DNA of 64,000 nt, from positions 248,001-312,000 of the forward strand of contig NZ_VYKJ01000003.1 of the NCBI RefSeq assembly GCF_008710095.1, in the 5' to 3' direction. The first letter of the stretch is position 1. Every line of letters begins with the position of its first letter. Under the pieces are notes generated by a model. The model saw only the letters and a list, made by a program, of their open reading frames with translations, was not told the origin of the DNA and made no database searches. The translations under genes were made by a program, and so were the position numbers. Origin of the DNA: Affinibrenneria salicis (GTDB lineage Bacteria; Pseudomonadota; Gammaproteobacteria; Enterobacterales; Enterobacteriaceae). This document shows positions 50,455 to 61,810 of this stretch, piece after piece.

Positions 50455-51360
50455 TTAGTCAGCGCAGCCGTCGATTAATAGTGCTCGCAGCCAGCGCCGG
50501 GCGGGATCCCGCTCGGTTCTTTCATGCCAGACCACTGACTGGGTAAATCCCCGAATGGCGAACGGCGGCGCCAGTATCTTCAGGCCGTCGCCATACGCAC
50601 GCGCCAGCCGCTGCGGTACGACGGCGATCAGATCGCTGGCGCTCAATATTTCCGGCAGCGCGGCGAAGCTGGTGACCGACATCGCCACGCGCCTTTCCCG
50701 CCCTTGCCTGGCCAGCATCTCATCGGTTACACCGTTAAACTTACCGCCGGAATAGGACACCAGAACATGATCGAGCGCGCAGAAACGCGCCATCGACAGG
50801 CGATCGCCGGCGGCGTCGGGATGATCGGCGCGCAGCAGGCAAACATAATCTTCGTAGAACAGGTGCCGGGCGTGCAGACCGGGCGGCGTGCTGTCCGGCG
50901 AGATCAGGGCGATATCGATCTCGCCGCGTTCGAACCGGGCCTGCAATTGCGCATCCTTCGCCGATTGTAACGAAACCCGGATCGCGGGCGCCTGGCGCCG
51001 AAGGGCGGCGATAAACGGGATAACCACCGCCTGCAGCGCATAGTCGCTGGAGGCGATGGTCAGCGTCAGCGCGGCGCTGGCCGGGTCGAAGGCCTGCGGG
51101 CGCAGCAGCGCGTCGGCGTCGCTCAGGATCTGTTTGATTGGACAGGCCAACTCCAGCGCGCGCAGCGTCGGGACGATGCCCTGTTTGGTGCGTACGAACA
51201 GCGGATCGTTAAAATCGTTGCGCAGGCGCGTCAGCATGCCGCTGACCGCCGGCTGGGTCAGCGCGAGACGCTGGGCGGCGCGCGTGACGCTGCGTTCATC
51301 CAGCAGGGCGTCCAGCGTTTTTAGCAGGTTGAGATCGAGTGTTCTGACGTCAGTAAGCAT
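50455..51360 (-). CDS. LysR-family regulator, copy 2
   Basis: 301 aa from the ATG at 51360 (MLTDVRTLDLNLLKTLDALLDERSVTRAAQRLALTQPAVSG); the longer frame to 51579 has no family support. HTH about 9-47, substrate domain about 95-290. Shared blocks with copy 1 include PGLHARxLFxEDYVCxLRADHP and LDHVLVSYSGGKF. Same strand and orientation as copy 1, so a local duplication is likely. Its direct target is not visible. Confidence 0.88.
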   Translation of the reverse strand: MLTDVRTLDLNLLKTLDALLDERSVTRAAQRLALTQPAVSGMLTRLRNDFNDPLFVRTKQGIVPTLRALELACPIKQILSDADALLRPQAFDPASAALTLTIASSDYALQAVVIPFIAALRRQAPAIRVSLQSAKDAQLQARFERGEIDIALISPDSTPPGLHARHLFYEDYVCLLRADHPDAAGDRLSMARFCALDHVLVSYSGGKFNGVTDEMLARQGRERRVAMSVTSFAALPEILSASDLIAVVPQRLARAYGDGLKILAPPFAIRGFTQSVVWHERTERDPARRWLRALLIDGCAD

Positions 51361-52352
51361 TCGGTCCAGAATAAAAAATAGTATGATCTTGTTTCCAGCA
51401 TACTGTCCGGGCGTGTGGAAGTCGAGGCGTCCGGATCGGCGGCTGCCGATCGGGTCTTTCTGTCTGCCGGCAGCGCGTGTTGCCGCATATACGCCCGCTG
51501 CCGCCGCGAACTCTCGAGGGATGCTGTCTGGCGGCAGGGCGCTCGGCGATGCGCCACCGACGGCGACTGCGTCGTGCAATGGACTTTATCGGCAGATTGT
51601 GCCGCACTGGAGCGAGCTGACTTTGACGGCGGCGGCTTATCCCGGCATCTTTCCCTCGTTATTGCTTATCTGCTGTATGGTCGCTGCGTAGCGATGATCG
51701 GCGCTGCGCGCGCCGGACGGAGTATTCATTTGATCCCGATGTCTGGCGTAGGGCTGTCGGCGCGGCTGCCGGGCGAAGATATTTATCTTTATCAGGTGGC
51801 CGGCGTAAATTCCCGCCGCTGATAAATAGCTTCGCGCATTGATGCTTCGCTGTTGACCATGCTACAGCGTGTAACTGATGACAATGGCATTAAAATAATA
51901 TTTAAAAACAGATAATTATAATTTAATCATAATATCATTGTCACTGCAATTTGCAGGGCAAGTGTAGCGCTATTATGCGAAGCTAATATCAGGCAGTGTG
52001 ATGTATTGAATAAAGGATCGTGATTAGACTTATTTCACTCCGACGGTCATGATGAAAGCGTACTGTCGAACGGAGAAGCCGGCCGGCAGGTTTGCCGACC
52101 GCTAAGAAGAGGCTGCCGTATTGACGGCTGCGCCGGTTCCGCTGGAAAGGCGTATTCGCCAACCGGCGCGCGATGAGCGTGGTTCCGGCTCCCGAATTTC
52201 GCGGTGCGATACGGCAAACGGGTCACCGGTCAGAACCCGGCATGCTTCCGCGCATGCCGTACGGCTGACCCGTGACGCAGCGCGCGAGGCGGCGCAATAA
52301 GCCGCTGGCCGCTAACGATATCTGACGTGAATAAACAACAGAAGAGAACATT
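51361..52352. other. 992-base region without recognised gene
   Basis: Frames in the first half (for example 51415-51822 plus) show no family features. 51880-52010 is AT-rich. A GC-rich hairpin CGGCATGC..GCATGCCG lies near 52238-52260 without a T run. The region may hold decayed sequence, like the stretch between the LysR genes. Confidence 0.45.
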
Positions 52353-53450
52353 ATGGCCGCATTATTTACCCCTTTTAAGCTGAAAGACGTCACCCTGCGT
52401 AACCGTATTGCGGTGCCGCCCATGTGCCAGTACAGCGCCGAGGATGGCCTGACCAACGACTGGCATCAGGTCCATTACGCCGGTATCGCCCGCGGCGGCG
52501 CAGGACTGGTGATCGTCGAAGCCACGGCCGTCTCTCCCGAAGGGCGCATTAGCCCGGCGTGTCTCGGGCTATGGAACGATCAGCAGGCCGAGGGGCTGGC
52601 GCGCATCGCCGCACGAATTAAGGCCGCCGGCGCCGTGCCCGGTATTCAGATTGCTCACGCCGGCCGTAAAGCCAGCGCCAATCGCCCGTGGGAAGGCGAC
52701 GACCATATCGCCGAAGGCGATGCGCGTGGCTGGCAACCGCTGGCGCCGTCAGCCATCGCCTTCGGCGAGAATCTGCCGCGCGTGCCGACAGCCATGACGC
52801 TGGACGATATCGCCCGGGTGCAGGCTGATTTCGTCGCCGCGGCGCGGCGCGCCCGCGACGCCGGCTTCGAATGGCTCGAGCTGCACTTCGCTCATGGTTA
52901 TCTGGCGCAGACTTTCTTCTCGGCGCACGCCAACCAGCGCGACGACCGCTACGGCGGCGATGTTGACGGCCGCAGCCGTTTTCTGCTGGAAACCCTGGAC
53001 GCGGTGCGCGCGGTGTGGCCGGAGAATCTGCCGCTCACCGCGCGTTTCGGCGTGATCGAATACGACGGGCGCGATGAGGAGACGCTGAACGAATCCATCG
53101 AACTGACGAAGTCCTTCCGCCAGCACGGTTTGGATTTGCTTAACGTCAGCATCGGTTTTTCCATTCCGCAGACTCAGATTCCGTGGGGGCCGGGTTTTCT
53201 GGCGCCGATAGCGCAGCGCGTCCGGCGCGAGGCCGGCATCCCCGTCGCCTCCGCCTGGGGCATCGAAGCGCCGCAGGTGGCCGAACGGGTGGTGGCCGAC
53301 GGTCAGATGGATCTGGTGATGATCGGCCGCGCCCACCTCGCCAATCCGCACTATCCTTACCTGCTGGCGCAGGCGTTGCAGGTTGAGCATCCGTCCAGGG
53401 TGCTGCCGGCGCCCTATGCCCACTGGCTGGAACGTTACCGGTTACAGTAA
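52353..53450 (+). CDS. NADH:flavin oxidoreductase, old yellow enzyme family (YqjM/XenA class)
   Basis: 365 aa flavoenzyme of the thermophilic-like OYE class that reduces activated C=C bonds, such as enones and nitro compounds. VPPMCQYSAEDG carries the class-specific Cys (C25), followed by FMN-binding QIAHAGRK (about 97-104), ELHFAHGYLAQTFFSAHANQRDDRYGGD (about 176-203) with the His-x-x-His-like pair, and MIGRAHLANPHY at the C-terminal side. It stands alone; the nearest regulators are the LysR genes on the other strand. Confidence 0.92.
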   Translation: MAALFTPFKLKDVTLRNRIAVPPMCQYSAEDGLTNDWHQVHYAGIARGGAGLVIVEATAVSPEGRISPACLGLWNDQQAEGLARIAARIKAAGAVPGIQIAHAGRKASANRPWEGDDHIAEGDARGWQPLAPSAIAFGENLPRVPTAMTLDDIARVQADFVAAARRARDAGFEWLELHFAHGYLAQTFFSAHANQRDDRYGGDVDGRSRFLLETLDAVRAVWPENLPLTARFGVIEYDGRDEETLNESIELTKSFRQHGLDLLNVSIGFSIPQTQIPWGPGFLAPIAQRVRREAGIPVASAWGIEAPQVAERVVADGQMDLVMIGRAHLANPHYPYLLAQALQVEHPSRVLPAPYAHWLERYRLQ

Positions 53451-53688
53451 TCAATATCTGATCGCCGGCCGCTGACCGCCCGGCGGTTAGTCGCGCATGC
53501 GGCTGACGTCGTCGCCGGTCCTGCGCGTATTCGGGCCGCCGCCGCGTTCGTCCGAAGGCGACTCCAGGCGCGCCCGCGGCGGCGTCCGGCTTTACCGTTC
53601 GTCGCCCTGATTCCTCCCCGCCTGATAACGGCAGCGGACGCCTGCCGGTCGACGGCGTTCCGCGCCACTGAATTGAAGGAAGGGCAGT

Positions 53689-54156
53689 ATGAACCAGGTG
53701 TATTTGTTGATGGCGCTGGCGGGCGGCGCCGGTTTATCCGTGCAGGCCGCGGTCAACAGCCGTTTGAGCGCCGGGGTAGGGGGGCAGCCGCTGATCGCCG
53801 CGTTGATCTCGTTTCTCATCGGCGGCCTGTGTCTGCTGGCGGTGGCGCTGATTCAGGCCGACTGGCAGAGCGTCGGCAGCAATATCGCGCAGCAGTCGTG
53901 GTGGCGCTGGCTCGGCGGCATTATCGGCGCCGTCTTCGTGTTCACCTCCATTTTTCTCGCCCCGAAACTGGGCGTCTCCAACACCATGTTCCTGTTTATC
54001 ATCGGCCAACTGGCGGCCGGTATGGCTATCGATAACTTTGGTTGGCTGCAGATGCCGCTGCGGCCGGTGCACTGGTGGAAGCTGGCCGGCATGGGCGTTA
54101 TGCTGATTGGTCTGGCGCTGTTTATGTTCGGCGATCGCTGGTTGCAACACGCCTGA
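53689..54156 (+). CDS. YdcZ-family (DUF606) small membrane protein, DMT superfamily
   Basis: 155 aa with five hydrophobic segments (about 3-22, 34-56, 68-90, 97-113, 124-145). The start MNQVYLLMALAGGAGLSVQAAVNSRL and the pattern LGVSNTMFLFIIGQLAAGMAIDNFGW are typical of the family. AAGGAAGGG precedes the ATG. The substrate is unknown. It stands between the OYE gene and a convergent YghU-like gene. Confidence 0.87.
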   Translation: MNQVYLLMALAGGAGLSVQAAVNSRLSAGVGGQPLIAALISFLIGGLCLLAVALIQADWQSVGSNIAQQSWWRWLGGIIGAVFVFTSIFLAPKLGVSNTMFLFIIGQLAAGMAIDNFGWLQMPLRPVHWWKLAGMGVMLIGLALFMFGDRWLQHA

Positions 54157-54190
54157 TGCCGCGCCGGCCGCGGGCGTCTGCGGCGAGCGG

Positions 54191-54973
54191 TTAGCGCCGC
54201 AGCACCGTTTTTCCTCTGCGCACCGCGTTGCGCGCGCCAATCTCATCGGCCCAGCGCAGGACATGGGGATAGGACCGGGCGTCAAGAAATTCCGCCGCCT
54301 GATACAGTTCTCCCTGCACCAGCGCGCCGTACCAGGGGCAGATAGCCATATCCGCGATAGTATAGTCTTCGCCGCAGATAAAAGCGTTTTGGCTCAAGTG
54401 CTTATTCAACAGGTCGAGCTGCCGTTTGGTTTCCATGGTGAAACGGTTAATCGGGTAGGCCATTTTTTCCGGCGCATAGGCGAAGAAATGGCCGAAGCCG
54501 CCGCCGACATAGGGCGCGCTGCCCACCTGCCAGAACAGCCACGACAGACAGACGGCCCTTTGCCGTCCCGTCGGAATGAACGCACTGAATTTTTCCGCCA
54601 GATATAAAAGGATCGCGCCGGATTCAAACAGATGAAGCGGGGGATCTTCGCTGCGGTCCACCAGCGCCGGGATCTTTGAATTAGGATTCACGGCGACAAA
54701 GCCGGAGCCAAACTGATCGCCGTGCATAATATCAATCAGATGCGCGTCGTAACGCGCCTGCTCAATGCCCATCTCAAGCAGTTCCTCCAGCAGAATGCTG
54801 ATTTTTATCCCGTTGGGCGTCCCCAGCGAATACAGCTGAAGAGGGTGGTTGCCGACCGGCAGCGTTTGTTCAAATAACGCGCCGGATTCGGGCCGGTTAA
54901 TATTGGCGAATTTACCGGTCGCCGGTTGGTCCATTTGCCAGACTTTGGGGGGAATCCATGCGGTATGTTTCAT
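54191..54973 (-). CDS. yghU: glutathione S-transferase/disulfide reductase, YghU type
   Basis: 260 aa from the ATG at 54973 with AGGAG in front; an ATG at 55024 would add 17 unsupported residues. N-terminal thioredoxin-fold (LYSLGTPNGIKISILLEELLEMG, about 48-70, NPNSKIPALVDRSEDPPLHLFESGAILLYLAEKF) and C-terminal helical GST domain (GFGHFFAYAPEKMAYPINRFTMETKRQLD, DYTIADMAICPWYG). E. coli YghU is about 288 aa; the C-terminal tail of about 28 residues is absent here. The family reduces disulfides with glutathione and lacks the usual catalytic Cys. The symbol is assigned by similarity. Confidence 0.85.
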   Translation of the reverse strand: MKHTAWIPPKVWQMDQPATGKFANINRPESGALFEQTLPVGNHPLQLYSLGTPNGIKISILLEELLEMGIEQARYDAHLIDIMHGDQFGSGFVAVNPNSKIPALVDRSEDPPLHLFESGAILLYLAEKFSAFIPTGRQRAVCLSWLFWQVGSAPYVGGGFGHFFAYAPEKMAYPINRFTMETKRQLDLLNKHLSQNAFICGEDYTIADMAICPWYGALVQGELYQAAEFLDARSYPHVLRWADEIGARNAVRRGKTVLRR

Positions 54974-55241
54974 AACGCGGCTCTCCTGACGGTGAACGGA
55001 GCGGGGCGCGCCTCGTCGCATCAACGGTTCTGACGGCGACGGACCGCGCGGTATCCTTTATGCATAGCGTTTTTTCTTCGTTCCGCAAAGCGAAATTTAT
55101 CGGCCGGCGCCGTCGCGGAAAAAAACACGGCGCGCGCGGCGGTTATGTAGCGGGCCGCCCGCTGGCCCGCTTCGCTTTATGTGGTAAGGTGAGGGTTTGA
55201 TAGTTACATTCGGGTACTTATATCAGCCTACAGGAACCAGA

Positions 55242-56840
<1,599 letters not shown>

Positions 56841-57041
56841 GCGCCGGCCGGCCCTTATTCGCTTGTTAAGCCCTTTACCGAATATTGCGCACTCATGCCG
56901 TCGATTATCGTGAATGGGTGTCGCCGCCTCGCCACGTGGTGATTTCAAATTGCAAAGGCAGAATGCCTTCTCCTGTTTCCTGTGGCCGGTCGCCGCTCCG
57001 GCCAGAATTGCTTTAGCCCCGATGGCTGATGCGGCGCATGC

Positions 57042-57432
57042 TTAACAGCGGTATTCCAGACTGGTCGTTAGCGTGCGGCCCGGATAACCGTTATCGCCGG
57101 GCGTGGTCGTAATGGCCGCCATCGGGTCGGTCAGGTTGGCCAGATAGAGCCCGACCTTAAGCGGGTCGTTAAAACGGGAGTTAGCAAACAGATCCAGCTT
57201 GATCACCCTGGGCCAGAGAGAGGCCTCTATCCAGCCATTGTCATTCGGCAGCGCGGTTGAAGAACTATTGACGGGAGTGGCGCTGCCAGGGTTTTGAACA
57301 CGATCGACGTCATAGCAGGCGGCGCGCTGTTTGCCGCGGAAAGGTGTGGCGGCGCCCAGTTCCAGTCTTCTCTCATCGCGCGTCAGCGCGGCGGTCAGGC
57401 TGCCGCGGACCGGTGCGATCTCAATCTTTATG
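57042..57432 (-). pseudogene. TonB-dependent receptor, C-terminal remnant
   Basis: An open frame on the minus strand without a start gives about 129 residues: VIKIEIAPVRGSLTAALTRDERRLELGAATPFRGK, then PNDNGWIEASLWPRVIKLDLFANSRF, DPLKVGLYLANLTDPMAA, and a final GYPGRTLTTSLEYRC. The last segments are those of a TonB-dependent heme-type receptor barrel. A TGA lies in frame at its upstream end (near 57439) and nothing family-like is seen beyond. The normal terminal Phe is Cys here. It is likely what is left of an older iron receptor next to the present siderophore locus. Confidence 0.7.
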
Positions 57433-57600
57433 ACAAACCGTCAGGCCCGCTAACCGTTTTGCGGAAAAATTTAACGTTTCGAGGATTTTTGTTTTCGCGC
57501 CGCAAAGCGGAAGAGGCGACGTATGGCGCGACCACACTGTGGGCTGGCTTCAGGCGCAGGGTTAGCACTGGTGCGGTTGGCCGGCGGAGGCGGCGAGTGG

Positions 57601-58587
57601 TTACGGCAGTCTGGTGCTGATGCCCAGGGCGCATTGTTTGGGCGAGATACCGGTGTGGCGGCGGAAAATGCGGCTGAAGTGACTGAGGTGGGCAAAGCCA
57701 ACCGAGGCGGCCGTTTCCGTCACGGAGACGCCGCGCCGCAACAGGGCGATAGCCGCGTCGATGCGTATGCGGGTCAGGCACACATGGACGGAGCAGCCGT
57801 ACAGGGCGTGGAAGCCCGATTGCAGCCGTTTTTCGTTGAGGCCGACGGTCCGTGCGAGGGCTTGTACGCTCCAGTCCTGATCGTAGTTTTTCTCCAGCAG
57901 GGCTCGCGCTTTGACCAGGCGCTGGCGGTCGGCGGGCACGGGCAGATTGAGCTGTCGCTGCGAGAGGTTTTCGCGCAGGAAGCAGGCGATGGCCTCGAAG
58001 GCTTTAGCACGCAGGTACAGGTCGTGGGAGATGCAGGGACCGGGATAGGTGCAGTCGAAGCCGAGTAGATCGCAGGCCAGGCGCTGCAGGCAACGGGAGG
58101 CCGGCATAACGCCCAAAAAAGCGTCAATGTGCGGCTGGTCGCCTGCGACGGTGCAGATGCGCCTGCGCAGGTCGTCCATCTGTAATCCGGTCAGGCCGGC
58201 CATGGCGGTTTGCGGCATGTGGATGCTGAGCATGCGGAAGGCGCCATCGGATTTGCCGTCGAGCACATTCCAGCCAGTGGTGTGCTGGCCGGTGGCCATC
58301 AGTATGGCGGAACCGGCCCGGGCATCGAGCACGGCGCCATCATCGAAAGCGGCCTGCATGCGCCCTTCGAGAAGAATGTTCACGCTGAGGGCGGAAGGCC
58401 CTTCGGCCTGGAACGCCCATTTGTTGCCAGGGTGTCCGTTGATGCAACTAATGCAGAGTCCTTCGCAAGGCTGGTATATGCGCACGGCATGCCGCCAGTC
58501 TTCATGAACGCCTGCCAGCCCCTTTTGCTTAAGTTTGCTCGGATCAAGGGCTGGCTGGTCGGATGTTGTGTCCAAACTCCCATCCAT
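57601..58587 (-). CDS. AraC-family siderophore regulator, YbtA/PchR-like
   Basis: 328 aa. The C-terminal AraC domain (about 222-322) has two HTH motifs (WSVQALARTVGLNEKRLQSGFHALYG and VSVTETAASVGFAHLSHFSRIFRRHTGISPKQC). The N-terminal half resembles the siderophore-sensing PchR/YbtA group by context only. It diverges from a siderophore transport operon across a Fur box. YbtA-type regulators activate siderophore genes when the ferri-siderophore is present. GC content is high, like the operon it faces. Confidence 0.87.
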   Translation of the reverse strand: MDGSLDTTSDQPALDPSKLKQKGLAGVHEDWRHAVRIYQPCEGLCISCINGHPGNKWAFQAEGPSALSVNILLEGRMQAAFDDGAVLDARAGSAILMATGQHTTGWNVLDGKSDGAFRMLSIHMPQTAMAGLTGLQMDDLRRRICTVAGDQPHIDAFLGVMPASRCLQRLACDLLGFDCTYPGPCISHDLYLRAKAFEAIACFLRENLSQRQLNLPVPADRQRLVKARALLEKNYDQDWSVQALARTVGLNEKRLQSGFHALYGCSVHVCLTRIRIDAAIALLRRGVSVTETAASVGFAHLSHFSRIFRRHTGISPKQCALGISTRLP

Positions 58588-58647
58588 AAATTTTTTCCCT
58601 AAACATCAAGTTTTTTCCGTAAACCGTTAGCGCCGATTTTTAGCTGG

Positions 58648-58666
58648 CGTAATGATAATCAATATC
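58648..58666. promoter_or_regulatory. Fur box between the AraC gene and the transport operon
   Basis: CGTAATGATAATCAATATC matches the 19-base Fur consensus at 16 positions. It lies in the divergent promoter region and would repress both directions in iron-replete cells. Confidence 0.78.
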
Positions 58667-58776
58667 ATCATATACCCGGATTATCGCCAATTGAACAGAA
58701 TAAGCATCGGCAATGGCGATTTACCCGCAAATAGCACATGACAAAGGCCCGTATCAGGCCATGGACTCTGATTACT

Positions 58777-60048
58777 ATGTCGATATCTTCCCTGGCTTCG
58801 CCGCGCCTGAGTGCGCGGCAGGTGCTGCCCGCAATTGCAGGCATTTATATCAGCCAGACCATCATCACGGCATTGACCACCCAGGCGCTGCCGTCGTTGC
58901 TGCGCGACGCGGGTGCTTCGTTGCAGGTGGCGGGGTTGACCGCGTTGCTGTGGGTGCCCTGGGGGCTTCGCTTTCTGTGGGCGCCGGCCGTGGAGAGATG
59001 GCGCCTGCCAGCAGGGCGGCCGGAGCGGCGCTCGCGCGCCCTGGTGCTGACGGGGCAGTGGCTGATCGCGGCGATCCTGCTGGGTCTCGGTCTGGCGGCG
59101 TTGCCAGGGCATCTTTCCCTGACCGGTCATGCCGGCTGGATCCTGGGCGGGTTGCTGCTCGCGGCGCTGGTGGCGGCGACGACCGACGTGGCCAGCGATG
59201 GCTTTGCGGTGGATCAGCTGTCGAGCCTACAGCGCGGCTGGGGCAATGTGGCGCAGGTGGGCGGCAGCTATGTCGGCGCGATGTTGGGCGCGGGCGGTTT
59301 CCTGTTGGTGGCCGGAGTTGCCGGCTGGCCGTGGGCGCTGCTGTCGGCCAGCCTGGCGATGTCGCTGTTGAGCGTGCCGATGCTGCTGCTGCGCGAACCA
59401 CCGCGCGACCGGGCGCAGGCGGCCGTCAGCCACCGGCCCGGGCTACTGCACGCGCTGCGCCGCCCTGAGGTGCGCAGCGGCTTGCTGCTGATGTTGCTAT
59501 CGAGTATCGGCGTGCGCCTGACGCTGGGCATGTTCGGGCCGTTTCTGCTCGATCGCGGTATGAGTCTTGAGCAACTGGGCTGGTTGTTCGGCTCGCTGCA
59601 TATTGGGGCGGGGCTGACGGGGGCCGTGCTGGGGGGCGTGCTGGCGCGTTGCGCGCCGGGTTGGCGCGCGGTCTGGATTGCCGTGAGCCTTGAGGCGTGC
59701 GTGCTGGTTGCGTTGACGCTGGCCGCGCCGTCGGCGCCGCTGCCGGCGTTGATGATGCTGATTGGGCTGATGTTCGCAACGCTGGGCCTGGTCTGGGTCG
59801 CGTTGTATTCGGCATTGATGGGGCTTGCTTCGCCGCTGCAGGCCGGGCTGGACTTCACGCTGTTCCAGAGCGCCGATGCCTTGCTGGCCATCGCTGGCGG
59901 CATTGCCGGAGGCTGGCTGGCGCAGCATTTGGGCTATGGCGTCTGTTTCGGGCTTGCGGCGGCTTCGGCCATCGCGGCGGCGCTGGTGGTCAAACGCAAA
60001 GCGCCTTCTCTGGATGGCAACGTACAGAAGGCGGCACAGCATGCGTGA
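58777..60048 (+). CDS. MFS siderophore transporter (YbtX/RhtX/FptX-like)
   Basis: 423 aa from the ATG at 58777 (MSISSLASPRL); an ATG at 58738 is in frame and neither has a strong ribosome site. About 12 membrane segments with the MFS loop pattern (LRFLWAPAVERWRL, ATTDVASDGFAVDQL). Small MFS proteins of this kind occur in yersiniabactin, rhizobactin and pyochelin loci. Here it heads the order MFS-ABC-ABC-TonB receptor. The stop overlaps the next gene by eight bases. Confidence 0.86.
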   Translation: MSISSLASPRLSARQVLPAIAGIYISQTIITALTTQALPSLLRDAGASLQVAGLTALLWVPWGLRFLWAPAVERWRLPAGRPERRSRALVLTGQWLIAAILLGLGLAALPGHLSLTGHAGWILGGLLLAALVAATTDVASDGFAVDQLSSLQRGWGNVAQVGGSYVGAMLGAGGFLLVAGVAGWPWALLSASLAMSLLSVPMLLLREPPRDRAQAAVSHRPGLLHALRRPEVRSGLLLMLLSSIGVRLTLGMFGPFLLDRGMSLEQLGWLFGSLHIGAGLTGAVLGGVLARCAPGWRAVWIAVSLEACVLVALTLAAPSAPLPALMMLIGLMFATLGLVWVALYSALMGLASPLQAGLDFTLFQSADALLAIAGGIAGGWLAQHLGYGVCFGLAAASAIAAALVVKRKAPSLDGNVQKAAQHA

Positions 60049-61810
60049 GCATGATTCGCAGGTCACGAGCGGCGTCTGGTCCATTATGCGGCCCGTGCGG
60101 GGACAGATTACGTTCGCCATGCTGTTGGCCGGGCTGGCGGCGGCGGCCGCGTCGGGAGCCTTATGCGCGCTGGCCTGGGCGGCGCATGCATTGATGGCGT
60201 CGCCAGGGCGATGGCCATGGCCGGCCCTGCTGTCGGCCACGGCGCTGACGGTGTTGGCCTATGTGCTGCGGCTGGCCGGATTCAACCAGTCGCACTATGC
60301 CGCCTTCCGGCTGGAGACGCGGTTGCGCGCCGATCTGGCCGAGCATCTGGCCCGGGTGCCGCCGGGCTATGTGCAGCAGACCGGTTCCGGCGCGCTGAGC
60401 AAAGTGATGATGGAGGACGTGAAGGCGCTGCATGTGTTCGTGGCCGACAGCACGCCGCTGTACGCCCGCGCCTATGTCTCGCCGGTGCTGACCTTTGCGC
60501 TGCTGTGGCTGCTGGACTGGCGGCTGGCCCTGGCCGCCACGGCGGTGCTGGCGGTGGGCATGGCCGTGGCGTCGCTGGCGATGCGCGGCAGCGGCGCAAT
60601 GATGCGGCGCTACCATGCCGCCGGCGAAAACGTCAGCAAGGCGGTGGTGGAGTATGTGCAGGCGATGCCGGTGGTGCGCACCTTCGACACCGGCGCGACC
60701 ACGTTCCAGCGTTATCAGCGCGCACTCGATGCATTCCTGGACGTGGTGCTGCAGTGGTATCGGATGGCGGGGGTATCGTCCCGCCTGTCGATGGCCATCC
60801 TCAATCCGCTGCCCACGCTGGCGGCGCTGGTGTGGCTGGGCGGTTGGCTGATCGGCCGCGACGCGCTGGCCGCTTCCACCTGGCTGGCGGTGCTGCTGGT
60901 CGGCACCGGCATGGCCGAATCGCTGCTGCCGCTGATGTCGCTCAGGCACCTGGTGGCGAAAACGCAGATGAGCATTCACCGGATTCATGAGGTGATGGCC
61001 GAACCGGAACTGCCGGTGGTGGATGCCGCCGGCGCAAAGGCGCCGCAGGACGCGAGTGTGCGCTTCGAGCACGTCGATTTCCGTTACTCCCCTGATGGCG
61101 CGCTGGTGTTGCGGGACGTGAGTTTCAATGCGCCCCAGGGCAGCGTGACGGCGCTGGTCGGCCCCTCGGGCGCGGGCAAGACCACGGTGGCGCGTTTGAT
61201 TCCGCGCTTCTGGGATGTCTGCGCGGGCTGTATCCGGGTGGGCGGCGTGGACGTGCGCGAGATGCTGCCTGAGACGTTGATGCGGCAGGTGGCCTTCGTG
61301 TTCCAGGATACCTTTCTGTTTGCCGACTCCCTTGCCAACAACATCCGGCTGGGAATGCCCGAGGCGCCGATGGATGAGGTGATCGATGCCGCCCGGGCGG
61401 CGCAGGCGCACGACTTCATCATGGCGCTGCCGCAGGGTTACGACACGCCCGCGGGCGAGCGGGGCGTTTTCCTGTCCGGCGGGCAACGCCAGCGCATCAC
61501 CATCGCCCGCGCCATCCTGCAGAACCGGCCGATCCTGGTGCTGGACGAGGCCACCGCCTTCGCCGATCCCGAGAACGAGGCGGCGCTGGTGGCGGCGCTC
61601 TCCCGCCTGATGCGCGGCAAGACGGTGCTGATGGTGGCGCACCGGCTTTCGACCATCCGCGATGCCGACCAGATCCTGGTGTTCGACCAGGGAGGCCTGG
61701 CCGAGAGCGGCCGCCATGACGCGTTGATGGCGCAAAGCGGTGTCTATGCCCGACTGCGGCGCAGCTACGAGCGCGCGCAGCGCTGGACGCTGGCGGGAGA
61801 ACAGGCATGA
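60041..61810 (+). CDS. ABC exporter-type permease/ATPase, YbtP-like
   Basis: 589 aa from the ATG at 60041; the longer upstream frame overlaps the MFS gene. Six-helix membrane domain (about 20-310), then the ATPase domain: Walker A GPSGAGKTT (about 374-382), signature LSGGQRQR (about 478), Walker B ILVLDEATA. Proteins of this fold in Ybt and Irt systems import ferri-siderophores although built like exporters. The second half-transporter follows with a four-base overlap, so the pair is likely a heterodimer. Confidence 0.88.
   Translation: MREHDSQVTSGVWSIMRPVRGQITFAMLLAGLAAAAASGALCALAWAAHALMASPGRWPWPALLSATALTVLAYVLRLAGFNQSHYAAFRLETRLRADLAEHLARVPPGYVQQTGSGALSKVMMEDVKALHVFVADSTPLYARAYVSPVLTFALLWLLDWRLALAATAVLAVGMAVASLAMRGSGAMMRRYHAAGENVSKAVVEYVQAMPVVRTFDTGATTFQRYQRALDAFLDVVLQWYRMAGVSSRLSMAILNPLPTLAALVWLGGWLIGRDALAASTWLAVLLVGTGMAESLLPLMSLRHLVAKTQMSIHRIHEVMAEPELPVVDAAGAKAPQDASVRFEHVDFRYSPDGALVLRDVSFNAPQGSVTALVGPSGAGKTTVARLIPRFWDVCAGCIRVGGVDVREMLPETLMRQVAFVFQDTFLFADSLANNIRLGMPEAPMDEVIDAARAAQAHDFIMALPQGYDTPAGERGVFLSGGQRQRITIARAILQNRPILVLDEATAFADPENEAALVAALSRLMRGKTVLMVAHRLSTIRDADQILVFDQGGLAESGRHDALMAQSGVYARLRRSYERAQRWTLAGEQA

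Noticed and set aside
51415..51822. 135-codon frame opposite the start of LysR copy 2
   Set aside because: No family pattern; the first part is a shadow of the upstream extension of the LysR frame.
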